This document shows, piece by piece, positions 22,960 to 35,499 of a stretch of DNA of 64,000 nt. The DNA is from Protopterus annectens (Eukaryota > Chordata > Ceratodontiformes > Protopteridae). Positions within the stretch are counted from its first letter, which is position 1, and the number at the start of each line of letters is the position of its first letter. The position numbers and the translations under genes were made by a program. The DNA is taken from the NCBI RefSeq assembly GCF_019279795.1, contig NC_056725.1, positions 1,069,387,068-1,069,451,067 of the forward strand, in the 5' to 3' direction. The notes beneath the pieces were generated by a model that was not told where the DNA came from, did not search any database, and saw only the letters and a list, made by a program, of their open reading frames with translations.

Positions 22960-23560
22960 TCATGAACAGCCTGCAGAAAAAAAAAAACTCTGAAAGATGT
23001 TTTCCTAAAAGTCACAAAAATAAATACAAAACTGCAGAAATATGACCAAGACAATGATAAAATCCTTCATAAGATGACAGAGATTATTAACTGACTCTCT
23101 GATTTAATTTAATCCTGGATTCAGAAGAATGAGGGACTGAAAGCAAGGGCAGCTGCCATAGAAGCTTGGCTGGAAATTGTGACTGCAAATTTAGCAGAAC
23201 TGGAGGATAGAGCCAGGTAGAGGAATTTGTGAATGAATATCATTCCTAAAGGAAAAGAGGGCAATAACTGCTGAGGATGTATAAGGAAATTGTTAGCAGA
23301 ATGAGTGTAAATAAATGAAGATGAGCTTAAAATTGAATGGGCAAATTAGAAGGTGTGATTTCCAAGAAGAGATATATAGAAGAAACAAAGACAGAACATA
23401 ATTTAGCTCACCACCTATGAAATAAAGGAGAGTGATATCCAAAACTAGAAAAAAGGGCAAAAGATTAGGATGCAGGGACTCCTACATTTATTTTGATCTG
23501 GACTTTTGAGCCCAAACAAGAAGGAGTCATGCAATGTTCATATCCATTCAAAAGCAATGT
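22960..23560 (+). pseudogene. L1-type ORF1 remnant
   Basis: A run in broken frames reads LAELEDRAR, then NIIPKGKEG (23200-23260), matching the LEDRSRR-N-x-I-x-GxPEG hallmark of L1 ORF1 RNA-binding proteins. A TTYEIKES-like segment follows near 23405-23430. Upstream sequence is Lys/Gln-rich as in the coiled coil. Multiple stops; no functional protein. Confidence 0.55.
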
Positions 23561-23569
23561 AAGCTGGGG

Positions 23570-25255
23570 GGTTAAACATTGAACAATTTCTCTAGCAGCT
23601 ATTAAGTTGTTCCTGTAAAGGAAAACATGAAAATTTGTAACACTAGTGGAGGCATTAAAGGGTCCAGAGGAGGATGCATGTTTGCAAGAAGAAAAGCAAG
23701 ATAAGATCCCATTGACAGAGTCAACGGGTCTACTTCACCCTGTTGAAGGCCGACAATATTGAAGCTGATATTATCAGCACCAAAATGGCGAAAGCGAAAG
23801 CCATCGTGAGTGTAAATAGAAATCTCTTTAAGGGGAGATTTATGTTTACTGTAATATAGTGCAATCTTGGAGTTGGTATATTTAAGTAGTGGGGGTGTGG
23901 GTAGTGCAGGGGGGCTTGCCCCCCTGCATAGAGCAGTTTGTGTTGTGTTTGTTTTTTTTTTTTTTTTTTGTGTGTGTGTTTGATGTTCGGGGGTTTCAAC
24001 ATTTCTGTGTCGATTATTATGCTGCCGACAGTTTGAGTTTTCAACAGCGTAATATAAATGCGAGTTGACAAGTACTGATGAGCAGAATGTCCTAAACTAT
24101 GTGACTGAACATATGAACTATTTCCCATTTCCAAAAGGTGCAAAACACAGAAAGACAGAATGAACTTGATTTGCACCTTTGTGACAGAAAGAGGCCAGTG
24201 GGTGACATCATCTATGTACAATTCAGGGCACCTACTGCTAGATGTCCATTAGACAGTACATATAACTACTAGATATGTTGGCTGTGCAGTGACTACAGTC
24301 AGCAAGAAGAATGCATATAAAGAGATTGATTATCAGATATATCAGAGCTCTGATTGTGCATCTGGACTATTGCTAGTACCTGAACCAAGTAAACTAAAAG
24401 TGACAATTCTGCTTACTTTGGAAATTTATTATGAAAAATTAATATTTACTGATAAAGGCAGGCATTATTAGAATAAAGTATGGTAAAAATTCTCTGATGG
24501 GTAAAATGTAAAAAGCTACTATAATGATCAAGGAGGGAGAAGGGGCTTTAAGAAGAGTCTTTGCTCTATCAAGCAAAAAGGAGTTATAATAATGATTGGA
24601 AGGTCTAAAATGAAGAGTTAGAAGTAGGATGATTACTGAATAAGCAAGGCAACCTGGAGATCACTGAGGTACAGTTCATTGTAAAATAAAAGAAGGGAAG
24701 GGAAATGTGAGAATACGGAACAGAGACGTAAGGCAAGAGTGGTGAAACACTAATCAGGCTTCATTAGGAGTAAAATGACTACAGTTCAAATGAAGGAGTC
24801 ATAAAATTAATGTTGTGAGAGAGTGAAGACACTATTGGAAAGGGAGACTTGTGAAAATCACACGTGAAAGCTTATCTTTGTAAGATGACATATGTAAAGT
24901 ATCAACAATCAAAAAGCCGCAATAACAACATATTTAAAGGAAGAGTTAGAGTGGTCTGAGAAGTGTATCAGAGGTGAACTGTTCATCATAAGTGCTTCGC
25001 CAGGATGAGAATTCTGAACAAATTAGCAGGGGGGGTGTGATACAAGAGCATCTGAGATCTGGACTCTTTTTTCAGACAACTTCTTTCCCTGGGGGATAGG
25101 GAGAGATAATGTGTCTGTGCTGATTAGGGTAAACTACCATCCCTTTAGAAGTTGAAAATTCTTGTATATTTTCAAAGTTCTTTTTTTTTTTTTTTTTATT
25201 TGAGGGGAGGAAGGCCTATATCAGCACTGCTACTTTAAGAGGAAGAGGTATAGTG
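23570..25255. other. Unassigned stretch between ORF1 remnant and R4/Dong-like LINE
   Basis: No reliable gene. Contains a long T run (23949-23969) and another (25177-25198), and purine-rich stretches. An ATG GCG AAA GCG run at 23784 on plus begins a short frame without further support. Could hold the remainder of the Tx1/L1 spacer plus an older insertion. Confidence 0.35.
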
Positions 25256-25439
25256 GAAAACTTCAAGGACAATCAGACTGATAATAATGTATATTGATAA
25301 CCCAAAAAAGTTTAAAATTTTATGGAGAACTGGGAAACAAATTAAAATTAATTGAAAGACCATAAAAAAAGAAGAAATAAATGCATTTTAAGAAGCATTT
25401 TTGAAAATCCTGTGGAACATAATAGATGTTAAATGGATA

Positions 25440-27020
25440 GAAAAAGTAAAAGAAAGAATAAGAAGTTTAAAGGTACAGGATATGAAATGGGATGAAGTAA
25501 AAACAAGACAAATTGAAACAAAGCTAAGAGAAACCTCTAACTAAAAAAACCTAGGCTAAGATGCAGTATCTAACTTCTGGTTAACAGTATTAACATCTTT
25601 GCACAATGATTTAGCCATGAGTAAGAACTATTTATTTACACACCCCGAACAGACACCTACCTGGTGAACAACAGGAAAAACAATACTCCTACTTAAGAGT
25701 GAACCTGCAAGCTACCATAAAAAATTATGCACCAATAACTTGTCTTCCAAGGACATATAAATTATATATTGGAATTGATGCTGACAGAATTTATAGTCAT
25801 TTAGAAGAAAACTCAATTATGACAGTAGAACAAAAGGTCAATAAAAGAAAGTCATATGGAACAAAGGATCATTTGTTGTTAAATAAAGTCAAAGTGGAGA
25901 ACTGTAAAAAGGTGAAAAATGTAAGTATGGCATGGATTGACTATAAAAAAAAAGCATTTGATAGTATCCCACATTCATGGATAAAAGATTGCTTAAAAAT
26001 GTATAAGATACACTCTACACAGATCGACTACATTACAGTGACCATGAAACAGTAGCAGACCACTTTGCAGTTAAGCCATGATAAAGGACAGATTATTATT
26101 CAAGGGATAAAAATTCAAAAGGGGATATTCCAGGGTGACTCTTTGTCACCACTGCTATTCTGCCTTCCACTTAACCTATTAAACTGTCTACTTAACAGCT
26201 TAAGCCAATGCTATAATTTGGCTCCTAAAACACAACAAAAAGTAAAGCCTTCTCATCTTTTCTTTTTCATTTATTTAAAACTGCATAGCTCATCAGATGA
26301 GGAACTGAAAGCACGACTGTAAGTTGTCAAAGCTTTTTCAAATGATATAAGAATGTAATTTGGTCTGATGTGCAAAAGCAACCTTTAAAGCAAGAGAACT
26401 GCAGCACCATGGAAACATCAGTTTGGAATAAAAATGTGATATAAAAGAACTTGCGCAAGAAGGGGTGCATAGATATTTCGGAATTGATGAAGGATCAACA
26501 AGTAAACATGAACAAATGTGAAAAAAATTTACTAAGGAATACTTTAGAGGACTTAAATTAATCCTGAAAACAGTGTTGAGATCTAGGAACAAAATTCAAG
26601 TAATAAACCAATTTGCTCTTCTTGTTCTAACTTACAGTTTTGGAGTGATTGACTGGTCCCAAAACATGTTGGATAGATTAGACAGGAAAACAAGAAGGAT
26701 GCTTCATGCTCACCAAATGATTTATAGAAATCAGTGCATACCAAGATTATATATTCCTTATACCGAAGGAGGTATGGGCCTTCTTGACATTGATTACGTG
26801 TATAGATCTGCAGTTGTGGGACTGCACACATATCTGCTGACCTCACAAGACCCAAACATAGTCAAAGTTCTGGAACATGAGGAGAATAAATCTAAGATGA
26901 CTTCCCTGCTTAGTCTAGCAGACGCATATCAGTGTCAAGCAGGAATGGAAATCAAACCTGGAGTAGATAAAAATCAGGCAGCGACTGAATGTGCCAAAAA
27001 AAAACAAAAGAATATAAGGT
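25440..27020 (+). pseudogene. R4/Dong-like reverse transcriptase (decayed)
   Basis: Upstream linker RIRSLKVQDMKWDEVKT at 25465, palm entry TTGKTILLLKSEPAS near 25660, then open stretches 25699-26055 (EENSIMTVEQK, KKAFDSIPHSW) and 26065-26322 (GIFQGDSLSPLLF). The expected active site x-MDD-LKL is FIYLKL near 26260-26280, so both catalytic aspartates are gone. Thumb 26573-27022 has TYSFGVIDWSQ and LDRKTRRMLHAHQMI, GGMGLLDI. Frame shifts near 25720 and 26330. Confidence 0.8.
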
Positions 27021-27049
27021 GAAGTACAAGATGAGTAGGCAAGAAATGT

Positions 27050-27870
27050 GGAAGATGCATAATTATAGTTGCAGGTATAGAAAACTTCTGGAAGAACCTC
27101 ATGTTGATCAGAACTGAATGCAGGAATGGTTAAGGGGAGGTAAATTCAAACCAAGAGATGAAAGGTTAATATTGGCATCTCAAGATAGTGGGCTGCGTAT
27201 CTGTTGGTTTACAATGTCCATTTAACATTTGGTAGAAACAGAAAAATGTAGGTTTTGTAAAACAGAATTGGAAACAGTTGCACACCTCGTTGCTTGTTGT
27301 GACGTACTAATGGCAGAAGAGCTGCATATTGAAAGGCATAATATTGTGGCAAGACTATTGTACTGGGGATTGTGCAAATATTATGGTACTGAAGTGGCTG
27401 AAAACACTGTAAACATGAGCCACAAAGCATCAGAGAAAATTATGAAGTCTACATCACATGAGATCACCCATTACTAACAGTTCAAAAGATAGATGCTAGA
27501 AATCTGATATAATGGTCCATGAAAAGAAGAAAAAAGTAGCACTGATCAATGAAATTGCCACACCCAGTGACTACAGTGTCTTGTGTATAGAGAGAAACAA
27601 AGTCATAAAATATCAGGATTTGCAGGCAGAAATGAGAGCAATGTGGAAGGAAGGTACTCAGATAGTTCCAGTAATAGTAGGAGTAGCGGGTCTTATAAAA
27701 AAGAATCTACAATCATATTTAGATATGGTACCAATACATGTAACTCCATACAAATTGCAGAAGGAATCATTACTGGGCACATTGCGGGTGCTGGAAAGAG
27801 CACTTCTGGCTGATATCAAAGATCAAAACAATACTAATTTCATGACCTCTAATCGTATTTTGATTTAGGA
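27050..27870 (+). pseudogene. R4/Dong-like CCHC finger and restriction-like endonuclease
   Basis: Finger CRFCKTELETVAHLVACC at 27247-27300 with the C-x2-C-x-H-x-C spacing of RLE LINEs, then HIERHNIVARLLYWGLCKYY. The endonuclease core in 27512-27868 reads VALINEIATPSD, KYQDLQAEMRAMWK, and VPVIVGVAGLIKK. The acidic residue of the E/D-x-A-x-P-x-D strand is kept. The domain nicks target DNA for reverse transcription. Frames between finger and core are broken by stops at 27475-27510. Confidence 0.8.
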
Positions 27871-28059
27871 ATGGGGACCATTCTCATCATTGTATTAGAA
27901 ACCCAAAAGACTTAGAGAAATTTAAAAAATTAATAAGAAATAAGTATGTTGAATCTGGGATTAAGGAATTTACCCAGGAAGTTCAGAACATGGGAAATGG
28001 ATAGATAAAGAGGCAAATATGGTGTAACCAATCCAGAGATCTGAGAAGAGAAACTTAAA

Positions 28060-31000
28060 TATGGCTATTGAAATATTGTCATGGAATACTTATGGAATGA
28101 CAAATCCAGTAAAAAGGGACAGGATCCTTATTTCAATTAACAGGGAAAATGAAGGAATAATAGAGCCTCAAGAATAAAGAATAGCACAGGGACTGGCCAG
28201 AAAGGGCTATCAGTAATTAACAAATTCCATTTATAAAAGGGCCCAGTGTGGAGGTAGAGCAATTTTAGCATTAGTGGGCCTTCAGCTAGAAGTTAAAAGT
28301 GTTTTCTTTATGGGGAGGAAATAACTACAGCAACAGTATATAGCCCTCCTTGAATAATATAAGGCAGGTGTTATAAGACAATATTAAGTACTCTTAGGGT
28401 ATTTTACTAGTCATAGGAGAGTGAAATATGATACTGGCTAATGGCGAGGTTAGGCCATCTGGGGTGGGGTGGAGGAAGAACAGGAGGAGAAAGATATATA
28501 AAAAAGTCTTTTAAGGTCAGTTGATCCACCCAAAAAAGAGAATAGATGGATACACTTACCACAGCCCAAAGTATAAGAGGAGATTGAGGATTGATTAGGT
28601 TTGTATCTCAGAAAAGCATTTTTGGAAAATCAGAGGTATGAAAAGAAGCTCTGTAAGACTGTCAGATTATGCCTTTATGCAATTTATTATTAAGACAGAG
28701 AAGGATATAAATTGAAGGCTCCCTTGGAAATTTCCAGATTACCATCTCCAGAGACTCTGTCAGTGAAAAGTTATTATCCAAAGTACTGCAAAACCTTAAG
28801 GGACATCTGATTCAGGAATGGGTTAAAATAAACCTTAAGCAGAATGTGATGCAGGAATGAGTTACAATAAATGTTAATTTAGCACAGGAGGATAAAAGTA
28901 TGCATTAATGAAAAAAAAAACAGTGCCTTGCCGGTGGAAGGAGATGAGACTTGAGAGGGTAAGGTATCTTCAGTTAAGTAGAACTAGTCTAAATGAGATG
29001 AATAAAATGGAAATGCAAACAGTGTTGCAAAAAGAACAAGCAGAGGAGGACAGTAAGTTAAGATTTTAGCAACAAAGCATGAAATTGTCATTCGACTTGC
29101 ATACAGCAAGGGCATTCAATGCATTGGCAACAAGGCTTAGTCATCAAAAGGTTGAGAGGACCATTTACTGAGTAAAAGCACATTTCCAAGGTCTGGATAG
29201 GGAGCTCTCACCGGGAGTATTACCCAAGAAGAAATTGCCATTGCAAAGCAGATGTCTAACAAGTTTACTTGGAATGGAAGGGATACCAATAGAGGTCAGG
29301 AAGCTAGAAGAAAGTATCATAATAAAACTTAGGGAAAAGCTGATGAATGAGGTACTGCATATATGAAGGATACCAAGCGCATAGCAAAAATGTATACAGT
29401 GGCAACACATACTGAATGTAATAATGCTTCTTGTCCTGGCTCTTATAGGCCACGTATAGTACTGACCCATGATTATAAAGTATTCTTGGGAATATTATCA
29501 GCTAGTTTAGAAAAAAAATGACAAAGATGGTAGACATAAATCAAGCTGTGTTCACAGAGGGAAGAAGAACGTTGATTAATATTGTCAGGGTGCTAATTAT
29601 ACTGCAGAATGCATGCAGGAGGGGAAATGCTTTAGTTGTCTCACAGAGAAAGCCTTCTATAGAGCAGAGTGTCCAGATTTACTCATAGTATTAAATGTGC
29701 TAGGCTTTCCAGAGTCTGTAACATGACTATTTAAGGAGATAAACAGAGGTATGAGAGAAAAAGTGAAACCGTCTGCCTCTCTTGCAGAAGCTCTGACATA
29801 ACAGTTGGAGCCAGGCAGGGGTATCCACTGTCCCTGTTACTGTTTGCACTTTACTTGGAGCTGATAATTGCAAAAATAAGACATTTTATGTTACCTGCAG
29901 GATTTCAGTGAGACAAAATTGAGCTATTTGTGGATGATATTGTCTTAATTTAAGCAAGGCCACAGAAGGACATAAAAAGTGCATTTCAGCTAATGGAGAG
30001 ATTTGGGGCATTCTATGGATACAAAGCAAATAAACAAAAGCCCAAAGTAGCTGTAATCAACATTCATGATAAAGCTGACCTAGTCAGATAATTTCCAGTG
30101 ATGTGGAAGTATAAGCAGTTTAGTTTGGGGTATGGATAGGTCAACCATACAGTATCTGAAATCAGATATTATATGATGGTGTATTATCAACAATAAAGCA
30201 GGCCTTGCAAAAGTAGAAGCTGCAAGGACTGGATTTGTATCAAAGAGTTCAAGTACTCCACTGACATGTTTTACCTCCTACATTATACCTAGTGCAGGTG
30301 TTTTGGACACCACTGGAAATGGAAATAAATGACTGGATTGGAATTTTATCTGAAATGGAGAAAAAAAAAAGGATAAGCTCAGAGAAAAATGCTTTAGCTA
30401 AGACTCAAGTGGTTGTAGTACCAGAGCTAGCTAAATATCTTAAAAGCTATTTGGCTAGGTTTCTATGAAAAATGACAGAGAATGACTACACACTTATATG
30501 GGACGAAATAATATATGAAAGGTATCTATGGGTGAGGCAGAAAAACTTACTAGATTTTTTGAGAACAGGAGCTCAAGAATGAGGGCAGCCCTTGCTGGAT
30601 GCACTGAGTAAGAAATCAGCTAGTTATCTATGAAACTGGACTCTAAAAAATAGAGACTGGAAATCTTAACCATAGGGATGATCCCAAAAGATATAAAACT
30701 TTAATCTGTGACATGGCACTGGGGCAACAAAGTTGTTGTTTGTCTTTCGGCTTTTCCCGGTAAGGGGTACCACAGTGGAACTCCCGTCCGCTAATGATTG
30801 GCAGTAGATTTTTATGAAATGATGAGGTGCCAGCTCGACACCCAACCTTCAATGAAGGCCCGCCCATTTACGCATGCATGTCTTTCGAATGCTACCCAAC
30901 CACGGGGGGGACATGCAAACTCCAGACAGAAGGCACTCCCAAGCCCAGTCGAGAATCGAACGGAAAAATCTCTTGCTGTGAGGTAACAACTCTACCACCG

Positions 31001-31540
31001 TACCATCGCAACAAAGTAGTAAACTAAAATACTGGCCTCATTTTTGAAGGAATAGCAAGAAGTTAAGATAGGAATAAGTTAAGAGAGGTTTGGATTAGAT
31101 GAAAACCTATATTTACTGCTTCAGGGCTTGGTAAGGCAGCCAAGCCAAAATGAAATCTGATAGATTACAGAAAAAAATAGCCATTTATATAATACAGTTG
31201 GTAACATGAGCAAGAGAGGTATTAAAGCTGAGTCAATCAGTTATCACATAGGTGCCAAGTCCCAATTATTTATGTTAACTTTAATTAAGTGGGATGTTCT
31301 ATATCACTATGCTATGTAAGTATGATTCACAAACCTATTTATATAAGCTCTGTGGTCTGATAGTTTTTATTAAACAGATAATACATTTTTATTAGTGTAC
31401 CGATATATTTAAGGGTATAGAAACATCAACACCTATTATGGATCTTTCTTAAAAATGTACACAGATTTACTAGTATATCATGGAAATCAGCTCAACTACC
31501 CATAACAGAAGAAAAGTGGTATCTACTTTATGTGACTCAT
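28060..31540 (+). pseudogene. Tx1/L1-like ORF2 (endonuclease, RT, C-terminus), decayed
   Basis: Endonuclease opening ILSWNTYGMTNPVKR at 28063-28110; KKRIDGYTY near 28540-28560. RT blocks: AFYRAECPDLL with VLGFPE near 29650-29720, ELFVDDIVLI-like sequence near 29920-29945 keeping the DD pair, then PPTLYLVQVFWTPLEME near 30270-30330 and the C-terminal region LRTGAQE...LLDALSKKSASY near 30560-30630. Sequence resumes after the SINE at 31018. Stops in every frame. Confidence 0.7.
30734..31007 (-). mobile_element. tRNA-derived SINE with 10-bp target duplication
   Basis: On the minus strand a tRNA-like head has an A-box-like GGTGGTAGAGTTGTTACC and B box GTTCGATTCTC (30950-31005). The body holds TGGAGTTTGCATGT, a segment common in fish SINEs, and the end has CCGAAAGAC followed by an ACAAACAACA tail. 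The direct repeat GCAACAAAGT flanks it (30724-30733 and 31008-31017). It is inserted in the Tx1/L1-like ORF2. Exact SINE family not named. Confidence 0.85.
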
Positions 31541-31909
31541 GTCTCAAAAATATTCACTTTATATATCCCCTGAGCCAGACCCAGAACACTACTCCTGTCT
31601 AAGGAAAGTTGAGGAGGAGTAAATACATGCTCAGTTTTCTGCTTCTTTTTTTTGGAAAAAAATGGTGCCAACAGTGTGATTAATAGCAGCACCAGCTTCC
31701 ATAGACATAGGCACAACATTCTGACTAAACAAGAAAGCCTTCCCTGTCCCATCTCCCAGGACTGATAGGAGTGGTTCTCCCTTGCTCACTGAAGGGACCC
31801 AAACAACTGCAGAGAGAGTGGCTAACGCCTGGTCTATAATGTCTGCAGATGCTATACCAGAGGTTTTCAGGGTAAAAGATGACTGGTCTGAGGTACAGTA
31901 AATGGCCAC
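31540..31909 (-). pseudogene. Unidentified coding-like segment
   Basis: The minus strand is open for 92 codons at 31631-31909, with balanced composition (SADIIDQALATLSAVVW, LLSVLGDGTGKAFLF). After an A-rich run at 31646-31665 another frame continues VFTPPQLSLDRSSVLGL to 31537. The composition looks like real protein rather than chance, with one frame shift at the A-run. I do not recognise the family. It could be a processed pseudogene or an exon fragment of a host gene. Confidence 0.35.
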
Positions 31910-31919
31910 AGCACAGTCA

Positions 31920-33160
31920 CATACCTACAGATGAGGCAAATTATTTGGCTGCTGTGGTGGTAAACATTGTTTGCTTAACTCTTCATGTCTGTGACTGGAA
32001 GAAAGACCAACTGTAGGACACACAGTTTGTTTCATGGTCAAGCCAAAAATGATGCCTCTTTCCAAGGGAAAACAAGCAGCAAATGCCGGGCTTTAAATGT
32101 CACTTTTTTCCAAGACAAACATAGTAAAAAAAACACTATAAAACACTATGGCACTTCCACAGAAAAATTGACAATAAGAAGAACACGTTTAAAAGTACAG
32201 TACAATTTCACAACATTCATTAAAATGCAAACTTGTAGCTTTAAATAATTAGGTGGAAAGTATAAATAAGTAAAATTATTAAACTGGAGTTTGTTTTCCC
32301 CAAAGGGAACTTATCTGCTCAGAAAAGACACAGCACAAGCCAACCATCGATCCTCAAATGCCTTAGAGGAGTTTACTCTTTAATGGTAGCAAAGCTGTGA
32401 AGGTATACTTATTGAAGCAACAAAGAGCAAAATACATAAATACAAATGTTGGTGGCAAGTTTCTGAGTATAGTATCTGAAAGTATACTCCCAATAAACTC
32501 TCAGTGTCATGTGAGAATAAATGAATAAAGTCTCTTTTTAGCACAGTTGCCAGCATGCATGCAGCATTTATTTGGTATTTTTAATCAGCTTTAAATGGGT
32601 TATTTTAGATGTAGCTTTGAACTGTAATACTTTCTGTGCCTATAGAGGGATGTCTTGCAGATGTTTAGATAAAATTACCTAAAGGTTACCAATGGAGAAT
32701 TCTTCAGCTTTAGAGTTGCCTGTGTGACATTCACTATCCCCTCATATTCTTGTCACATAAAATGGCATTGCTCAAAGGAACAGACACAACCTTGGCCTTG
32801 ACCTGGCGTAGAAATAATGACATGACTCAATGTCAGCAAATGTACTGTATTATACTAAAAACTGCATAAAATAGATTTGTTTATCAAGGCTCTAAGGAGA
32901 AATCATAGGTTGGGATCTCATATTTGATAGACAGAATGTGCAGTGATAATAAAGGCTTTTAATGTGACCTCTAGGATCATAGAATCTTAAGAAATACAAG
33001 GCCAAGGCAACTGAGTCTTGCAATCATTTACACCTTGCCAGTCCACACCATCAGACTGGATTTCATTACTTGAGGTCAGTCATACCAGTCAAACCAGGAG
33101 TGCAAATCAGGAGTGAATTATTCAGTTCCGATTTGAAGGAACATAATGTATAACAAGGGT
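31920..33160. other. Non-coding, one weak LINE/SINE-tail trace
   Basis: No gene. On the minus strand near 32965-32990 the sequence reads TTAAGATTCTATGATCC, similar in style to CR1-type ATTCTATGAT 3' repeats, preceded by about 120 bases that might be a CR1-tailed SINE body. Not firm enough for a separate element call. Confidence 0.3.
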
Positions 33161-33165
33161 CAATA

Positions 33166-33495
33166 TTAGTTCATTGAAGGTTTATTTCGGTGAACCTCTG
33201 TTTATCAAACAAAATACATCAAACTTTCACTTCAGCAAATGTTCGCACCACTGAAGGATTTACACAGGGAAAAGAACTAGCTGACCAACTTTTCCCCACT
33301 GTATAGGCAGTGAGGGGTGCAGCCCACCACCTGGGTGGGTTGAAATACTCTGATGTGTGTTACGGGGATATATTGGGCAAGTAGTTGCTTTCTCCATGTA
33401 ATACATTCAGTGAAGTGAATATTCACTGAAGTGAACATTCAATGTTTTTTGTTCGATGAATGGAGGTTATCTGAAGCGAACCTTCAATGAACCAA
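33166..33495. mobile_element. MITE with about 80-bp terminal inverted repeats and TA flanks
   Basis: Left end TTAGTTCATTGAAGG and reverse complement of the right end TTGGTTCATTGAAGG start imperfect inverted repeats of about 80 bases, rich in TTCACTTCA / TGAAGTGAA blocks. TA dinucleotides flank it (33164-33165, 33496-33497), as for Tc1/mariner-type insertions. 330 bp, no coding capacity. The near-palindrome could fold into a long hairpin. Confidence 0.8.
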
Positions 33496-34029
33496 TAGGC
33501 CTCATGCATCAAAAATACAAGCAATACAAAAAACATTCCCAAATCTCTAATTATCCCTACATTCTCTCAAATGTAGCATTAAGCTGCACTGATGTATCAA
33601 TGATTTCAAGATATTATTCACAACAGTAAAAACAGTCTGTAAGAAACCAGTACAATTTTCAAAATAGCATCACCAACACATACATGCTAAGTATTCAGTC
33701 AGCTATACATCCTCTGCATCAGAAAAAAATACATATATGTACCCTTGAATCCAAAAGATAGAAACAAGGAAATGGTACAGCTATCATCATTTGCACAGGG
33801 TGTTGTTTCAAGGAGCAAGAGGCCGAGGCTGACACAAAAGTAACAACTGTGTATCAGTAAGATGGGCAGGCATAGAAGTAGCTAATTAATAAAATGACCA
33901 ATGAGACAGAATGACATGCAAGCCTCACAAATGCAGCATGCACCTGTTATGTGTGTGTATCTGTATGGGCACTTGATGTTAAATGTGTGTGTGAGTGTCT
34001 GCATGAACACAACCAACCTCACAGCCAAC

Positions 34030-35000
34030 CTCTGTGCTAGCTGTACATCCTGGCATGCCAGACAGGTGTGAGCAGAACATGGTAGAGGTATCAGTTCACC
34101 ATCATCACCCCCAACTGCAAGAACTGGCTCTGCTAGGAGTTGCAGTGGCAGTCCATGCCCATGGTCAGATATTCTGGTGCTACCTAAATGTGAACGATGT
34201 CTGCTCGATGAGCTCTCCTCATGACTATGTCCAGGTCTACAGTGCCATGGCCTACCATGTCTAGGTGAGGACACCTCAACAACTGATGGAGAAGTGGAAG
34301 TAGTGCCACTATGGAAGCTGGATCAGGCATGGCCACATTGGCTAACATCAGATGATACTGCTGACCTACAGCCACATGGATGGTGTTCTCCTCCAAGCAG
34401 ATGTTCCATCATGTACACTGCCTGTTCCTTCATGTCATTCGTCTGATCCACAGAATCATCCATATGGCAAAGGCAGTCACATGTCAGTCTGTGCCACATC
34501 TAGAACCCTAAGCATGTCCTCAGAGGCCCTAGTAAAATGTGCTTGTGCCTCATGATGGTCCTAAATCTATGTTTAGTGGCACATAATGGCACACCAGGAT
34601 CAGGCAGAGGGTGGATAAAAGGCCTCCTCTGAGCACCCCTACCAACCCTCCTGTGTGGCACCTCACTCACACTTTGGCTATGGCCAGATTCAACTAGCTC
34701 TAAAGTCGCAGTAACCACACTATCCTGATCAAGTGTGTCACCCTCAACCTATCCAATATCTGAGAGCTCAGTGCAATGGGTATGCATAATCATACTGACT
34801 GTTATCTGATGGAAATACAGGGGGTGGGTGAGTCAGAACATCATTGTGAGATTCAACCTCTGCACCCCTCGACTGTGCCTCCATTTGCCCACCATCATCA
34901 TCATAGCCTACCAATACTCTGACATTAGGTGGTAGGAGTCCTACACTTCTACTGTCAGTATCACCTGTGATAATAAGCAACACACATAAGAATGAAATTA
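34030..35000 (-). pseudogene. Myb/SANT-like gene 1, C-terminal exon (copy 2)
   Basis: Minus-strand acidic and Pro/Ser-rich region. The open stretch 34768-35055 includes GYDDDGGQMEAQS, VESHNDVLTHPPP. 34500-34718 includes LVESGHSQSVSEVPHRR. Farther downstream comes RASEDMLRVLDVAQTDM (34490-34545). Copy 1 keeps the same order, but here stops fall at different places, so each copy decayed on its own. The 3' end of the gene is not defined. Confidence 0.55.
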
Positions 35001-35499
35001 CTACTACACTAAATATTAAAAACAATTTATATGATAACAAAGTAACACTGGTCACACAATTGCAAATGGTACAGCAATACAGACACTCATTACACGCACC
35101 TCATGCATACAGATCATTAATTGATCTAAAGAATGATCATTAATAAATAAATAAACATTTGCTTACCACGTGCAGATGTCTTCACACTTTATAAGGAGGA
35201 TAGTCCTGGAAGAAATGAAGCAAGGAAAGAATATCATTTAACCATCATAATGGGAATAACACAGGGAGACAATGAATGCACACTCACCTATATGTCCTGT
35301 AAGAAATAGCTGAAACTGAAACTTGTCTGACATGTCCACCCACACCTATGTGTACTGAGCAACTGTAGCGTATAAGTCTACTAACCTATCAATAAGTGCA
35401 GAAAAAATACATTTCCCAGGAAGTATTAGTCAAGTTATATATTTTAGTATACCACGAAATATAAAACTTGCCATATTGGCCGCACCTGTCCTGCTAGAC

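Larger units (their letters stand above)
25260..27900 (+). mobile_element. R4/Dong-like LINE with restriction-like endonuclease
   Basis: Order of RT, CCHC finger and C-terminal PD-(D/E)XK-type endonuclease is that of the single-ORF RLE-bearing LINEs (R2, R4/Dong, NeSL). Pieces such as SFWLTVLTSLHNDLA-like, SHLEENSIM, WIDYKKKAFDSIPHSW and DSLSPLLF fit the R4/Dong group as I know it. The element is inside the Tx1/L1-like copy. Ends are approximate and no target duplication was found. Confidence 0.75.
22960..31540 (+). mobile_element. Tx1/L1-like LINE, heavily decayed and nested
   Basis: ORF1 remnant (22960-23560) and ORF2 (28060-31540) in L1 order, separated by 4.5 kb that includes an R4/Dong-like LINE (25260-27900). 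A tRNA-derived SINE sits in ORF2 (30734-31007). The ORF2 start MAIEILSWNTYGMTNPVKR is the L1/Tx1 endonuclease opening. RT and C-terminal blocks are readable in shifting frames. That ORF1 and ORF2 belong to one insertion is inferred from order and strand. Confidence 0.65.

Noticed and set aside
23730..24221. 163-codon minus-strand frame
   Set aside because: Low-complexity content including a long T run, no recognised domain, no conserved second copy.
30950..31007. Functional tRNA gene on minus
   Set aside because: A and B boxes are present but acceptor and anticodon arms do not pair well, and it is the head of a SINE with target duplication.
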